A stretch of 64,000 nucleotides of DNA from contig CM033120.1 of assembly GCA_019321725.1 (NCBI GenBank), positions 3,689,341-3,753,340 on the forward strand. Direction: 5' to 3'. This stretch comes from Paulownia fortunei (lineage: Eukaryota > Streptophyta > Magnoliopsida > Lamiales > Paulowniaceae). Under the pieces are notes generated by a model. The model was given only the letters and a program-made list of their open reading frames with translations, searched no databases and was not told where the DNA came from. Position numbers and translations under genes: made by a program. Position 1 is the stretch's first letter. Each line of letters begins with the position of its first letter. Positions 13,623 to 25,069 of this stretch are shown here, piece after piece.

Positions 13623-15310
13623 ACCTTTTACTCGTCCTCGAGGAAAACTCAAAATCAAATAATCATAGGCTCATTCTTTAATCAAGAATTACTAAACTTG
13701 ATCAACCAATTCAAATACCTCATCAATTTTTATTGTACATGAATGTAAATGTTAGTCACAAAGCTAGTCGAATGACACTACAAAACTTGTCCTTCATCAA
13801 TCCTATCATTAATTCAAAAAGTGTGTGTGTGAAGTGTCAAGCTCAAGTTCCATGCATGCATTTTAGGTATGGTTTCACAACCAATGATTCTCATGATCTA
13901 AGAAAAGGAGTTCTAGGAGTTCCATAGGCTTGCTTTTCATACACATTCTCCACTAATATAGACACTTACAAACTTGGATCAAAAGGACTTCAATAAGCTT
14001 GTAACGTAAGGCCTAGGTATTGGCTTACAAAGAAAGATAGGGATAAACAACATAAGAGAGCATAAAGCGTTGTCACTCTCCTCCTTTCTTTTCTCTTTCC
14101 TAATTGTTTTTCTTTAGGATTCATGCTTTTCTTTTATTTTCTTTTTCACAATTTTTTTTCTTCTTTTTTTTCATGAATTCCAAAACTTCATTTCTTATTA
14201 TTTTGTTTTCACAACCTCCAAACTTATTTCTTTTCATCAACATGAGTTGTGATTTATTTTGTTTTTGCATATTTTCCTTGCTCATACTCCTAAATACATT
14301 CACCCACGCCCTCAACATGTCTCTATATGATCCTTCGATAAGATTATGCACAAAATGTCATACTTTAAGCTCTCTTAGGGACAATCATTGTTTTTTCGTG
14401 CTATAAAGGGTCGATATAGTGAGCGTATAGTGAGCTTCAAGAAATGAAGTCGAATGGTGGTCATTCATATGCCTTGCACATACCATTCTTTGAAAACCAA
14501 CTCAAAGGACTAACTAGTGAATAGAAGTATGATCATGGTAGGTTTGAATGGCACAAACAAGTCAAAGATAGCCTAAATCACTTCCAAGTTGGTAGTTATC
14601 TAGAATTTCGCCTCAAAGAGTAATCAAACAAGTTATAGAATACCACAAAATGACCAATACAACTCATTGGAAGCAAAATCCAACACCAAGTAGCATATAA
14701 TTCACAAGATTTTGACATGACATGCTCAATAAAAATTCATCATTAATGACAAGGATCAAATACACACATGAATTGCCATGTCACAATACTAGCAATCTTT
14801 CTTTCCTCTAGACTCTATACAATATCAATTAGAATCACAGACAATCGATAATTAAGTTATTCATTTAATCACAAAACATGAACTCAACTTAGTTTGTCAA
14901 CAAAGCATGCTTGCTCTTGGACTCTCATCACTCAACATGGGTAATACAAATTGAAAATTTTGGCTTAGTTTTCATATAAAGCTCAAACATACAAAATACA
15001 AATCCCACCCCCAACTTTAAATTAACATTGTCCTCAATATTTAAAGAATTAAAGCACATAAGAGATGGAAATAAGAAACTCCTCTTTCCAATAGATGATG
15101 CACTTGGAGTTCATGGGAGATCCACACATATCACCAAGTCGACATCCACTTACACAAGAAAAGAAAGCATGAAAGCTTATGGGTTAAAGCAATAAAAAAG
15201 ACAGACATAGATAGAGAAATGCAATAGTTGAACATGCCTAAATCTAGAAAGCAAACATATTTCAAAAACTAACTAAGAAATTATTAAAAAGCAAAAGAAA
15301 AAAAAAGGAA

Positions 15311-15334
15311 TGGGTTGCCTCCCAATAAGCGCTT
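15311..15334 (-). other. Conserved TTGGGAGGCAACCCA hairpin in element A1
   Basis: The minus strand reads AAGCGCTTATTGGGAGGCAACCCA. TTGGG and CCCA(A) can pair around an AGGCAA loop. The same motif follows the relic ORF at 10,881-10,909 (minus) and 59,815-59,842 (plus). It lies shortly after the ORF stop in each element. Confidence 0.65.
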
Positions 15335-15368
15335 AGTTTATAGTCGTCAGTCTGACTATCTTCTTTAC

Positions 15369-16330
15369 TCATCTCAGATCTAAAAATAAGTATTTATCAT
15401 ACCACATCTTGGTGTGCTCTAAGAGTGTTGGTGATCCTTCCGAATAGGCAAGACGAGGATGATCCGGAGTTGTATCAATGGCCTTTTGGACATTAATAAG
15501 TGTATCCCCTATTACTGGGAATGGTCTTCCAGACATGGTGAAGATGTACCTATCTTTTTCCATATTAAAAATAAAAAAATCTATAGAGTACAAGAATTGA
15601 TCACCATTCCTAAGCATATCTTGAGTCACCCTAGTAGGCTTTGCTTCATCTAGTGCATGTTTTCTGAAATTAAACAATGAAACTGAATTAGTGCTTGCAT
15701 TTAGATCACATAATGATATTTCACAAGTAGAGTTTTCAATTGAATGGGATAATGAAACTCCCTAAATTAGTAAGCACTTGTGGTGGCTTCTCTTGCAAGA
15801 TAGCATTGCACTTTTCAGTAGTTTCACACTCATCCATTTGTTCTTGTTGGATGGCTTGGCAATGCTCATTTGGATTGATTTTTGTATTATTTGAGAAGTT
15901 TTCTTTATGTTTCTGAGCATTAATTTTAGTCGTAAGCTGTCCAATTTGATTTTCTATTGAATTCATTTGAGCTCCTAAAATTAAAGATAGCTTCCCCAAT
16001 TGAATCTCAATGTTGTCTATCTTTGCTTCATTCTTATTAAATTGGGCTCTCATTTCGACAATGAAAGTGGTTAGCAAATCTTCCAATGATGCCTTTTTCT
16101 CATCTCTAGTTTCATAAATAAAGTGCTAGTAGATGCCATGCAATCCATTCGTTGAGAAGCTCCATAAGAAGTCCAACTTGCAAATTAATTAGAAAGAACA
16201 GAAATTTGTGTAGCTAATTATGTAAATGAATCTACCTCAAGAACATCGCCGACCATTTTAATGGAAGACCTCTCGAAAAGCCATTGATAGCTATTATTAA
16301 CCATATCCTCAAGAATCCTATCCTTATGTA
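15369..16330 (-). pseudogene. Gag C-terminal/retropepsin relic of A1
   Basis: On the minus strand the first part (about 16,330-16,200) resembles the C-terminal part of plant Ty3 gag (NNSYQW...ERSSIKMVGDV..EVDSFT). An open frame at 16,086-15,736 encodes a heptad-like segment (LGKLSL...NSIENQIGQLTTKI) and the start of a retropepsin (GSFIIP). A second frame at 15,677-15,369 continues the fold (PTRVTQDML, IDFFIFNMEKDR, SGRPFPVIGDTLINVQKA) and ends SPTLLEHTKMWYDKYLFLD. The catalytic DSG/DTG is replaced by LCDLDAS-like residues in the copies, so proteolysis is unlikely. N-terminal gag and everything after protease are missing. Confidence 0.65.
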
Positions 16331-16449
16331 TACAAATACGTATAACCCGTTGCAAGGCAAGACAACATCAAAATATGGGAAGCAAAAAAATAATCTAAAC
16401 TAAAATTAAGACCGTGATAACAATATTAATGCAATTTTGATAAAATAAT

Positions 16450-16466
16450 CCCCGACAATGGTGCCA
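16450..16466 (-). other. Primer-binding site of element A1
   Basis: The minus strand reads TGGCACCATTGTCGGGG, a slightly mutated form of the TGGCGCCGTTGCCGGGG type that pairs with the 3' end of plant tRNA-Asp. It lies seven bases from the LTR end (CGAACA). Confidence 0.75.
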
Positions 16467-16472
16467 AAAACT

Positions 16473-17709
16473 TGTTCGTGAAATATTGCAAGCCATAAGT
16501 GCACGGTGTTAAGTTTTAATACAACGGTGAGTTGAGTATCGTATCCACAAGAATTGCAATCTAAAATTGCAGCAAGTATTGTAGTTCAAATAGACTCAAT
16601 TTTATCTAGAAAATCAAGTGATGATTAAACAAAGTAAAATTAGATAAAAATTGCAAAAGACAAGACTATAATTTTTAGAAGTAATACAACAAACACATTA
16701 TGAACAAGAAATTCTAGATGAATGACTCACCTAATTATCACCTATATTCTTCCTTCCAAAACATACTAATTCAAGTCAACAATACATGTAAGTCAAGAAT
16801 TCCTAAGCTCATCAATTCCCTCTCTCAAGTACCGAATTGATTATAAGTTCTAATATGAATTTCAATATCTTTATAAAAACTCAAGAATAAAACTATACAA
16901 AGGTTTAATGAATTCTTCTTCAAAACTTCAAAGGTTTCATAAGTTTCTCAACTCTATGATTCCTAAGTTATGTTATCTTTATGATCATGTTTAATCTTTC
17001 CTCTCTCGAGTACTAAATCTCATACATCAAACACTCTCAATTAATGGCCAAATAATCAAGATGCAATACTAAACAAAATAACACAAACAAGATGAATAAC
17101 TTGAACTAATATTATTTGAAATTCAAAACATAGGATCAAATAAGGTTACATCATCCTCTAGAATGAAATGTTTAGTTCATCATGTATGAATATAACTTCA
17201 AAAAATACATAAGAAAGAACATGGAAATTGTTCACCAATTTATGAAGAAGAAGAAATGGTTGAAGCTCTCTTTGTTTCTAAGAATGGCTTTCTCCCAAGA
17301 ATGACTCCTCCTTCTGTCGGGCAGCACTTCTTCTGTCCAAGAACAACTCCTCATGTCTAGAATACATTTGGAGGCTCTTTTGGATCCTTAAAATCAGATG
17401 GGAGAAGCCTAAATAGGGCAAAAAAACCCATCTTGCCCATTTATCCGCGTGGCAATGCATAGGCGCTGACTGGACAACCTGACACAGCTAGGTACTGAAC
17501 ATTATGTCTTCAGCATCTGCAGCCTTTTAAATCAATTTTGCACCACGTTCTAGGGTGAATCGATTTTTGGTGTCTTCATACGAATTGTAGTTCTATGTCT
17601 TTGCCTTTAATAGACACTTAAATTAACTAAGTATGATATTTGTGGAGATAGTTATGCTTGAAATCCCATGATATGTCATAGTAGAAAAGTTCAGCCTAAT
17701 GCTGACTCA
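16473..17709 (-). repeat. Truncated 5' LTR of element A1
   Basis: It matches the LTR at 12,052-13,606 from its PBS-proximal end up to about 17,709 (versus ~13,270). The outer ~340 bases are missing; element B3 gag sequence begins there. Confidence 0.75.
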
Positions 17710-19209
17710 TTTTTCATAGAATTTGCTAACTGCTAGGAAAATGTGGAGATGTTACATAAGTATAAGAGAGAGGCTTAAGAGTGGTTATCGACTTTGGATT
17801 CTCTTTAGAAAGAATAGTCTTGTCATCAATTTTTACATTTCAAAGGGTTGTGATTGAATTAGTCTCATTGATTGAATTTTCACTTAAAGAAGAAACATGA
17901 TACTGAGTGGAATGATTAGATTGAGGTTGAGCAGGAAATTTACCTTTTTCATGAGTACTCAAAGAAGCTGTCAATATTAAAAGTGTAAATTTGATCTTAT
18001 TGATAGCTTGTGAAATCTGGTTATTGATGTTTGTTTGTATATACATAAATTCTTGCAAAGTTTTCTCAAGAGATTTTGTATGTGGAGCTGAATAAATATG
18101 AAAGTTTGGTACCTTTTGTAATGTATCGGTTGGACACGCTTATCATCTCGTCAACTAAAATTGGGATAATTTATCCATTGTGGATTGTAAGTTTCGAAAT
18201 ATGGAGAATTGAAAGGCTTTTTGAATGTGTTGATGAAATTTGCTTATACTGGAATATTTGGGTATTCATTGGTAGAGTGTCTAGTTCACAAATGCTACAA
18301 AATTCTTCATCTTGCACATATCTTATTTTATTTATTTTTTTAAGTTTTATGGCCTCAACTTTTTATTTAGATCATCTTCTTGACTAAGGTAATATTTTTC
18401 TTTATTACTATTAGCAAGATTAAATCTAATAAAACTTTCGAAAGAATTAACACTATGCCATGATTGAGAGTTTTATGCCAAATGGTATAGATATTCTAGG
18501 GCTTCATCAGGCTTTTTATCAAAAAAACTCACCATTACTTATTGTTTCAGCAAATTGTTTTGTTTCAAAAGTTAAACCTTAACAAAAGAGATTAATTAAG
18601 CGCTAATTTTCAAAACCATGATGTAGGTATAAATTCAAAAAATCTTTAAATTTTTCTCAACATTAAAAGAAAGTTTCATTAGAATTTTGAGAAAAATTTT
18701 GGATTTGTCTTTTCAAAGCATTAGTTTTATGAGTTGGAAAGAACTTTTTCAAAAATTCAGCTTTCATTTCTTGTCAAGTGCCAACAAACATTGGTTTTAA
18801 AAAGTTAAGCCAAGTTTTTGCTTTATCTTTTAAAGAAAAAAGGCAATTATTTGAGTTTAACGATCTCATTTGTACAAGTATGATCTTTAAAAGTGACACA
18901 TATTTCATCAAATTCTTTCAGATGCAAGTAAGAGTTTTCAGAGTCTAAACCATAAAAATTAGAAAGTAAATGGATCATATCTGGCTTGAATCAAAAATTA
19001 TTTGCATTGAGAGGAAAAATGAAATAAGAAGGAGAATAATTTTGAGGAGTTTACAAGTAATAATGTATGGTACACACCTATTGATTCTCATTTTCATCGT
19101 GTACACTTTTATTTTATGACATGATGGAAGTGTGTGGAAGTGCCTCATCCAAATAAAGTTTTAGAATTATTTCTAACTAAACGACGAGAATTACGATTAT
19201 GATACTATA
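17710..19209 (-). pseudogene. Ty3-type gag relic of element B3
   Basis: Minus-strand reading gives a plant Ty3 gag with several frameshifts and stops. Near 18,960-18,900 it has NFYGLDSENSYLHLKEFDE, and near 18,830-18,700 SLKDKAKTWLNFLKP and FLKKFFPTHKTNALKRQI, typical of the Retrotrans_gag domain. Near 17,950 is EKGKFPAQPQSN, typical of the gag tail. A 72-codon open piece lies at 18,058-17,840. One extra T disrupts the SLKDK region and TGG is TGA after VGT. It abuts the LTR without a PBS, so the leader is deleted. Confidence 0.75.
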
Positions 19210-20902
19210 TGAAGGTCGATCTATAGGGATGTTGTTTGAAGTTTTCAAGATTATATTTCTTAAAAGATGGGTTTTATGTGGTTTAGAATATAAAAAAATT
19301 ATGCTATAGCTAAGAAATCAAAGTAATAAAAGTACTGAGAATTAGGGATCCGCTCTTGAGTTTTGGATAGAGGAACGATTATTTATTCATTTACCTCTTT
19401 TAAATGTCACTATTGGAATCCATACATAATAAAGGTTTAAATGGGAATATGTTATCAAATATCTCATGTATTAAGGTAATCATGATATTATCTTATTTTT
19501 TTGCAAAATATCTCTTAACACCAATACTTGTTTATAGGATCAAGTATCTATGTATACTTTTGTCTACAACAAATCAAGGTTTCACATTAGCAATTGGTGT
19601 AGTAGAACCGTACAATAAGTTAAATGAACCCAAGTATTTATTGTGTCGTTGGTAATACAAAAATCAAGAATCTTCACTAAACAAGAAGAGTTTTAACGCT
19701 AATACTAATTTATGGGATTAAGTATTTATACATACTTTTGTCTACAATAAATTAAGGTTTCACACCAGCAGTCAGTGGAGTAGAACTACACAATAAGCTT
19801 AATGAACCCAAGTATTTGTTGTGTCATTGGTGATACATAAATTAAAAATCACCACAAAATAATGAGGGTTTCAATAAAAAATTACAACATACCTGAACAT
19901 TATGCATTTTTATAACCATTCTTCTTCCTCCATCAAGAGGTTCACCCTTTCTCCTTAACTAAATGAAATTTAGAAAAATATAATGAAAGTATAAAAACTA
20001 AAAATAGAAGAAAAACTAGAAAATACATTTTTATTACTACTAGAAAACTTACATCACTACTAGAAAACTTAGCCTAAAGAAAGATAACAATAAAAGTTTC
20101 TTTCCCCCTCTAAGGGTTTTTGTGTGTTTTGAATATCATCCAAGAGCCTCTATTTATAGTAGAAAAGTGTCTAAATTGACATCTTCAAATTAATTTCAAA
20201 TGTGCTCTAAATCCGTATATCTTTTTCACATTCGAATTTTATCATACATTTTTCTCCATGCAATCAATTGATTTTGAAAAAATGATCAAAATAAAAGTTG
20301 TAGATTTGTGTTAGCTTCATTTTCCAACTTGAACCACCTAATGCCAACCATTAAGGAGAAAGTTATGCTTGATATAAGGAAATATGTCAACATAGATAGA
20401 CACTTTTCTATACACATACTTGGACGAATTTATAATTAAGTTTGAATTGGGTCGAGCTTTCGATGACAAAGTTGTAGTTCTATCTTTTAGTTTTCAAATG
20501 AATCAAGATTCAAGTCCATAAGACTTTTGAACATGGAGTTATGCCCAAAATACAAAAATTGCACAAGTTTAGAAACTTGCTTATTTTGAATTTATTGCAG
20601 CCCAACAATCACTTGCAAAGTTCATGTAATCTCTTACATATATTTTGATCTACACATAATGAACTTAGGCAAAAATGACCATTTTCTTCTAATTTTGATG
20701 ATTCTTTAATCTAATAAATATTATCTCCCAATTTGCTCACGAAACGTTTTGTCTTTTTCGATTTTATTTTGGCTCTTTTTAATCTCTTTTTATACATTGA
20801 TTCCCTAACACAAAATATTAATAAAACTATAATATTAAAAAGAATAAGCAAGAAAATTATAAAGAATTTGATATAAAAATATATCAAAATATGCACTTAT
20901 CA
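19210..20902 (-). repeat. LTR of element B3 with internal ~178-bp duplication
   Basis: It starts at 20,902 (minus strand TGATAAGTGCATA) and aligns with B1's LTR. It contains an insert (about 19,470-19,990) absent from B1, holding two ~178-bp direct repeats beginning near 19,531 and 19,709. The terminal ~100 bases of the LTR and the PBS are missing at 19,210. Confidence 0.75.
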
Positions 20903-21650
20903 ATATTCCAAAAATTAATTTAGTTGTTATCGTTTTTTACCCTAGGCTTAAATTAGATAGTTTACAAGACATATTAATAATGTATTATGATACTTTAATT
21001 CCTAATAAAAATGACTATTCTGCTAATCCCACATTAATTGTACATAATGTTAAAACATATTTAAATAATTTTTATAATAAATATAATTTAAAGTATGGGG
21101 GACAAGTTACTCAACTTGAAATCCAAAATACTAGCAGTAGTAGTTCTAGGCTTACTAAGGCACAACTTTTAATAAAAGAATAGACAAAACATCCGAAAGA
21201 ATTTTCAAATCCAACCAGGAACTTGAGAATTACTTTAACGTTGTTTTTTATTTTAATGAGGCAGATGACGACGGAGAATTCGACATTTTGAGATGGTGGT
21301 TGCAAAAGACACGAACTTATTCAATTTTGTTTATGATGGGGAAGGAGGTTCTTGCTTGCCCCGTCTCAATAGTTGTTGTGGAACAAGTCTATAGCACATG
21401 AGGAAACATATTGAGTGAAAAATGCTCAACCTATCTCCCGAATCTTTAGAAGCCCAGGCATGTCTTGATTATTGGACGAAGGCCGAAAAATAAATACAAG
21501 ATATGCAAAATTCTAATGATTAGCAAGATGACTTAGACACAGAAGGAACAAACACGACGACGAGAATGGGTGAGAGTGATCGAGCCACACCACTCCATAA
21601 GGTTATAAGGGTAAATTTATGTCATTGCCGATCAAAGTTAACAGGTTTTT
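20903..21650 (+). pseudogene. hAT transposase C-terminal relic (RICESLEEPER-like)
   Basis: The plus strand shows PRLKLDSLQDILIMYYDTL, a short stretch rich in Ser (NTSSSSS), then the hAT dimerisation domain: EFDILRWWLQKTRTYS, GKEVLACPVSIVVVEQVYS and, frameshifted, NILSEK and LSPESLEAQACLDYWTKAEK. A TAG at 21,181 and TGA in place of the usual Gly codon break it. Its 5' part is replaced by the B3 LTR. Domain assignment rests on the WW and the CPVS...VEQ..S motifs typical of plant hAT elements. Confidence 0.75.
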
Positions 21651-21660
21651 CTTTCTTGAC

Positions 21661-21969
21661 TTTTTTTTTGTTTGATAACCTAGGTATTTAGGTCTGTCTC
21701 ATCCACTAGGCTTCGTCTGACTAGTCCTAAGGGAGGAAGGCATTTTCCCTGGTTAACCCTCCGGGTATATATAGTGGTACAACCTATACACGATTGGAGT
21801 ATGACATTCGGTGTGGTTAACCCTCCTAACAGACCCCCATTCATGTCACGTGATAGAAACCCCCGGAAAGACAATACAAATGCATCATAATAACTGCATC
21901 TGCCATGATTCGAACCCCAATACTCAAAGGAAATCCTCCAATCGTCTTACCGCTGCTGCCATGAAGGAC
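21661..21969 (-). mobile_element. tRNA-derived SINE with perfect 10-bp target duplication
   Basis: On the minus strand this ~309-bp unit starts GTCCTTCATGGCAGCAGCGG and ends in an A-run (CAAACAAAAAAAAA). It contains a box B-like GGTTCGAATCA (near 21,914-21,924) and an upstream box A-like TGGCAGCAGCGG. The direct repeat CTTTCTTGAC flanks it at 21,651-21,660 and 21,970-21,979. Together these identify a polymerase III-type SINE inserted by target-primed reverse transcription. Confidence 0.85.
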
Positions 21970-21979
21970 CTTTCTTGAC

Positions 21980-22329
21980 CTTTTGATTGATGATTAGCTA
22001 GGCGTTAGTCTATTTTAGGGCCGATGACGTGTTATTGAATAACAATTGAATTTGAGGGGGTCAAGCATAATCACCATCCCCCTCCCCCCCCCCCCCAAAA
22101 AAAAATAAAAATAAATAAATAAATAAATAAATAAAAAAAAAAAAAGAAAAAAAAAACTCCCTTATAAGAAAAATAGAAAAAAAATAAAAAGGATGTGTAG
22201 CACAAAAAATATCTTTTAATTAATGTGAAGGTTTACTGTAAATTTTATCATATATTGCAATAAATTAATTGTCCTCATTTATATATTTTACAAATATAAT
22301 TTTACACTTAGGGAACAATACAAATAGAA
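21980..22329. repeat. Low-complexity stretch: C-run, A-run and ATAA repeats
   Basis: A run of about 13 C at 22,085-22,097 is followed by A-rich sequence and (AAAT)n up to about 22,190. The remainder is AT-rich flank of the hAT relic, with no gene seen. A TATATATT stretch lies near 22,279. Confidence 0.7.
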
Positions 22330-22404
22330 ATGTGGCAGGATTTGATTGATGGCCATGCAAATAGGGAAATTCACATTAATTATCAATCACTGATTAGATC
22401 TGCA

Positions 22405-22518
22405 ATGGCCACAAGACTTGCTGCTATTATTGTTATTATTATTATCATTATCAACATCATAGTACATGCCCAATCAATTACTATTAGACGTGCTGCTGGA
22501 TCCTGGAGTTTTTATTGA
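22405..22518 (+). CDS. Possible tiny secreted peptide (37 codons)
   Basis: I do not recognise this ORF. From ATG 22,405 it encodes MATRLAA, a very hydrophobic Ile-rich core, HAQ, and a 14-residue tail (SITIRRAAGSWSFY). That arrangement resembles a signal peptide with a cleavage site after HA or HAQ. A longer in-frame start lies at 22,330. The ATT-repeat nature of the core could be a microsatellite accident, and the ORF could also be the first exon of a larger gene. Nothing around it supports expression beyond a TATATATT stretch ~125 bases upstream. Confidence 0.2.
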   Translation: MATRLAAIIVIIIIIINIIVHAQSITIRRAAGSWSFY

Positions 22519-25069
22519 TACTCCATCTCTAGTATTAAAAAAAATAAGGCATGCTAGTCTGGAAGAAATCCATGTGGGCAGTTGCCTGTTGATACTTGTT
22601 AAACATAAAGAATAGGACAAATTGCAGAAAAGAGGTTTGATTGACCGTTCCTACTGGATCTTGATCTCCGTTTACAGTAAAACAAATATTTTCTCTTAAT
22701 TCATCTTAAATTTATATCAGATCAGAATTTTCTTCAAGATGAAGGGATTATAGATAAAGTTTTGTGCAACTGCTAGATAGCATTACTAACCTTTGCAATT
22801 TAAAAACATAAATCGAATGAGCAAAGCTCAAGAACTGCCTGAGAGCAAAATCAAAGGATTTAAAATTTCGAGCTGGCCAATTACAGAGAAGAATTACAGA
22901 ATCAGGTACAATGTGAGTAAGCTGGTACACTATACTTACTCACAATAGACACAACATAGATATTTAATTACAAAACCTTGGTGATTAAACACAAACAATG
23001 AATCTCTTATCTGAGTAGTAATATACGCATGAAGTATGAGAAGAATTGACTAATTACAAACAGTAAGAAAAAGATGAAGCAACCAACACAACAAATGATA
23101 GTCGGAATCTTCCGCTCCTTGGTTGATCAGAAACAAATAACTGGAAAATGCAGCTATATCCGGACTAGAACCTCAAACTCTGCCATTATATCTATTGCAC
23201 AGCTGACTCTAATTCTGCAAAAACACAATTTGATTCTCCTAGCATCAAAATGACTTTTCTGAGGGAAGTCTATTAATAAGGCCTATATCATCCAAGCACT
23301 TAAAATACAAACAAAATTTTTTTTGCTGCAAACTATTAGCACTAGAGAATCCAGCACAATGTCTTCGCTCTAAATAACTGCAATTACACAGTCTAGCAAA
23401 CAGGTATTTTCAAACTCATACGACCATAGATTCTCTGACTCCGAAAGGACATCAGGAATAGTATGCAATTGTATGCTAATGGCAATTCAATAGGGACCCC
23501 ATTGGTAGTTATGCATCTTACTATCACTTATGCTTCAACAATTTTATTATAATTATTCTTCAAGCAGATACGGTTCATTATCATCCAAGAACGTGTTCAT
23601 ATTTAACTAGCTTGAAAGAAGATTCAGATGCTTGATAACATGAGAATGCACAATGAAAGTTAGCATCACTCACTATTTTCAAATATAAAAAATAAAAAAG
23701 CTCAGAATTTCCCCAGCTGGCAGATACAATAGCATTCCCTTGCTCAAGGCCTCCTAAACAATACCTAGAAGCTTTATGTCAAATGACATGTTATGACAGT
23801 TCATCTAACTGGAAACATGTGATCTGATGAAGTTCACTAAATCTTCATCTGGTCTCCACATTGTCATATTTTCACATAATAAATTATGTGAATCCACAAA
23901 ATCAGCGAACTGAAGGACAGCAATACAATCATCTAATAACCAAGTAATCTTTTCTGCTAGTTACAACAAAATGAAGGGTTCTAAGACAGCAAACCTCCAA
24001 TTGGCCTTAGGGCCCTACAGCAAGAAAAGACCAAAAGATAGCCAGAAGGCAAGAACAAGGGTATATATGTGAAGCAACTTAAGCAGGGGCTGCACCAGTG
24101 AAACAAAGAATATAACCATCCTCAAGTTTTTCATGTTTGCTGTGATTATGTTTCACTTCCAAGAAAAATCCTTAAATCCTACTCTAGCACTAAAATCAGA
24201 ACAAATAGCATTCAGCTCAAAAAAAAAAAAAAAAAAAAAAGGAAGAAGAAGAAGACACCATGTTGCCACACCAGCTGAGAACTCACTCCCTAATGTCAAT
24301 GGCAGATTTAGATAGCACATTAACTTCATTTCTTGAGCTTGTATGTAATATATATATATATATATATAAAATAAAAAAACCAACTAGGTAGGTCTGAAAT
24401 TTGAGTTTTGACCTTTAAGGTCCTTAATATGTAAGCCTAGTGTTGATTTTAGAATGACAAACATGGTCCAATAAATTATGTTCACTGGGGACTATTTGAT
24501 CCTTCATGAGTTATTTCAGTAGGGACTAGGTTGAGAGATTAGTACCTTCCCTCAACCTGCATCCAGACTGAAGTCAAGTCCACAATTTCTCAGAAATACT
24601 GGAGCTATAGTGCATTTTACCAAATCTGGGAAACTTCGTCTTTGTGTACTTTAATCCTTCTCCATATCTCTATATGCCCTGGGGAATTCATATATTCATT
24701 GACAGTGACACCACTCTCCACAGTATCACCAGTGTTGGTTCATAATAAGTATAAGGCTTAAACCTCAGAAATTACAACAGCAAATAACAACTGAGGAGAT
24801 TAACAAGAAAATGCATGACATTCGGACAGATGGGATCTTTGACATAAAAGCTGAAGCTCTAAGTAGAATCAACCACGAATATAACACTGCCAGCACTGAC
24901 TAGACAAAATAAAAATAAAAATGGCAGCATTCACTTTAGTAACTGATTACAGTAGTACTCATGTTGGGCACTATAAGCATAATTTTTCGATTATAACAGA
25001 AAATATTACCTCACAAACAGGAATATGCTATGATCAGGGTGAAAATAATAAACGTTAAGTTACCTTATC
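22519..25069. other. Region downstream of CALS12; no gene recognised
   Basis: No coding domain was found on either strand. The minus strand would hold the 3' UTR of the callose synthase gene; a donor-like AAG|GTAACT starts only a few bases after the stop codon, so a 3'-UTR intron is possible. Simple repeats are an A-run at 24,219-24,240 and (TA)n at about 24,346-24,368. Confidence 0.5.
24219..24368. repeat. A-run and (TA)n microsatellites
   Basis: There are 22 A at 24,219-24,240 followed by GGAAGAAGAAGAAG, and about eleven TA units at 24,346-24,368. These are candidate polymorphic loci close to the gene's 3' end. Confidence 0.85.

Larger units (their letters stand above)
13607..16472 (-). 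mobile_element. Internal region of non-autonomous element A1
   Basis: This is a complete internal segment between two LTRs. In element order: PBS (16,466-16,450), gag-tail/protease relic (16,330-15,369), conserved hairpin (15,334-15,311), CATTG/CAATG-type hairpin (15,039-15,026) with G-run, about 1.4 kb of noncoding sequence with a long homopurine tract near 14,080-14,175, and the PPT at 13,622-13,607. No reverse transcriptase, RNase H or integrase is present, so it needs proteins in trans. Confidence 0.8.

Noticed and set aside
14104..14406. 100-codon ORF rich in Phe and Leu, and its counterpart at 43,412-43,696
   Set aside because: Both come from the T-rich tract of family A internal sequence; no domain, and the two differ by frameshifts.
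21680..21874. 64-codon minus-strand ORF
   Set aside because: It lies wholly within the SINE, which is polymerase III-type and noncoding.
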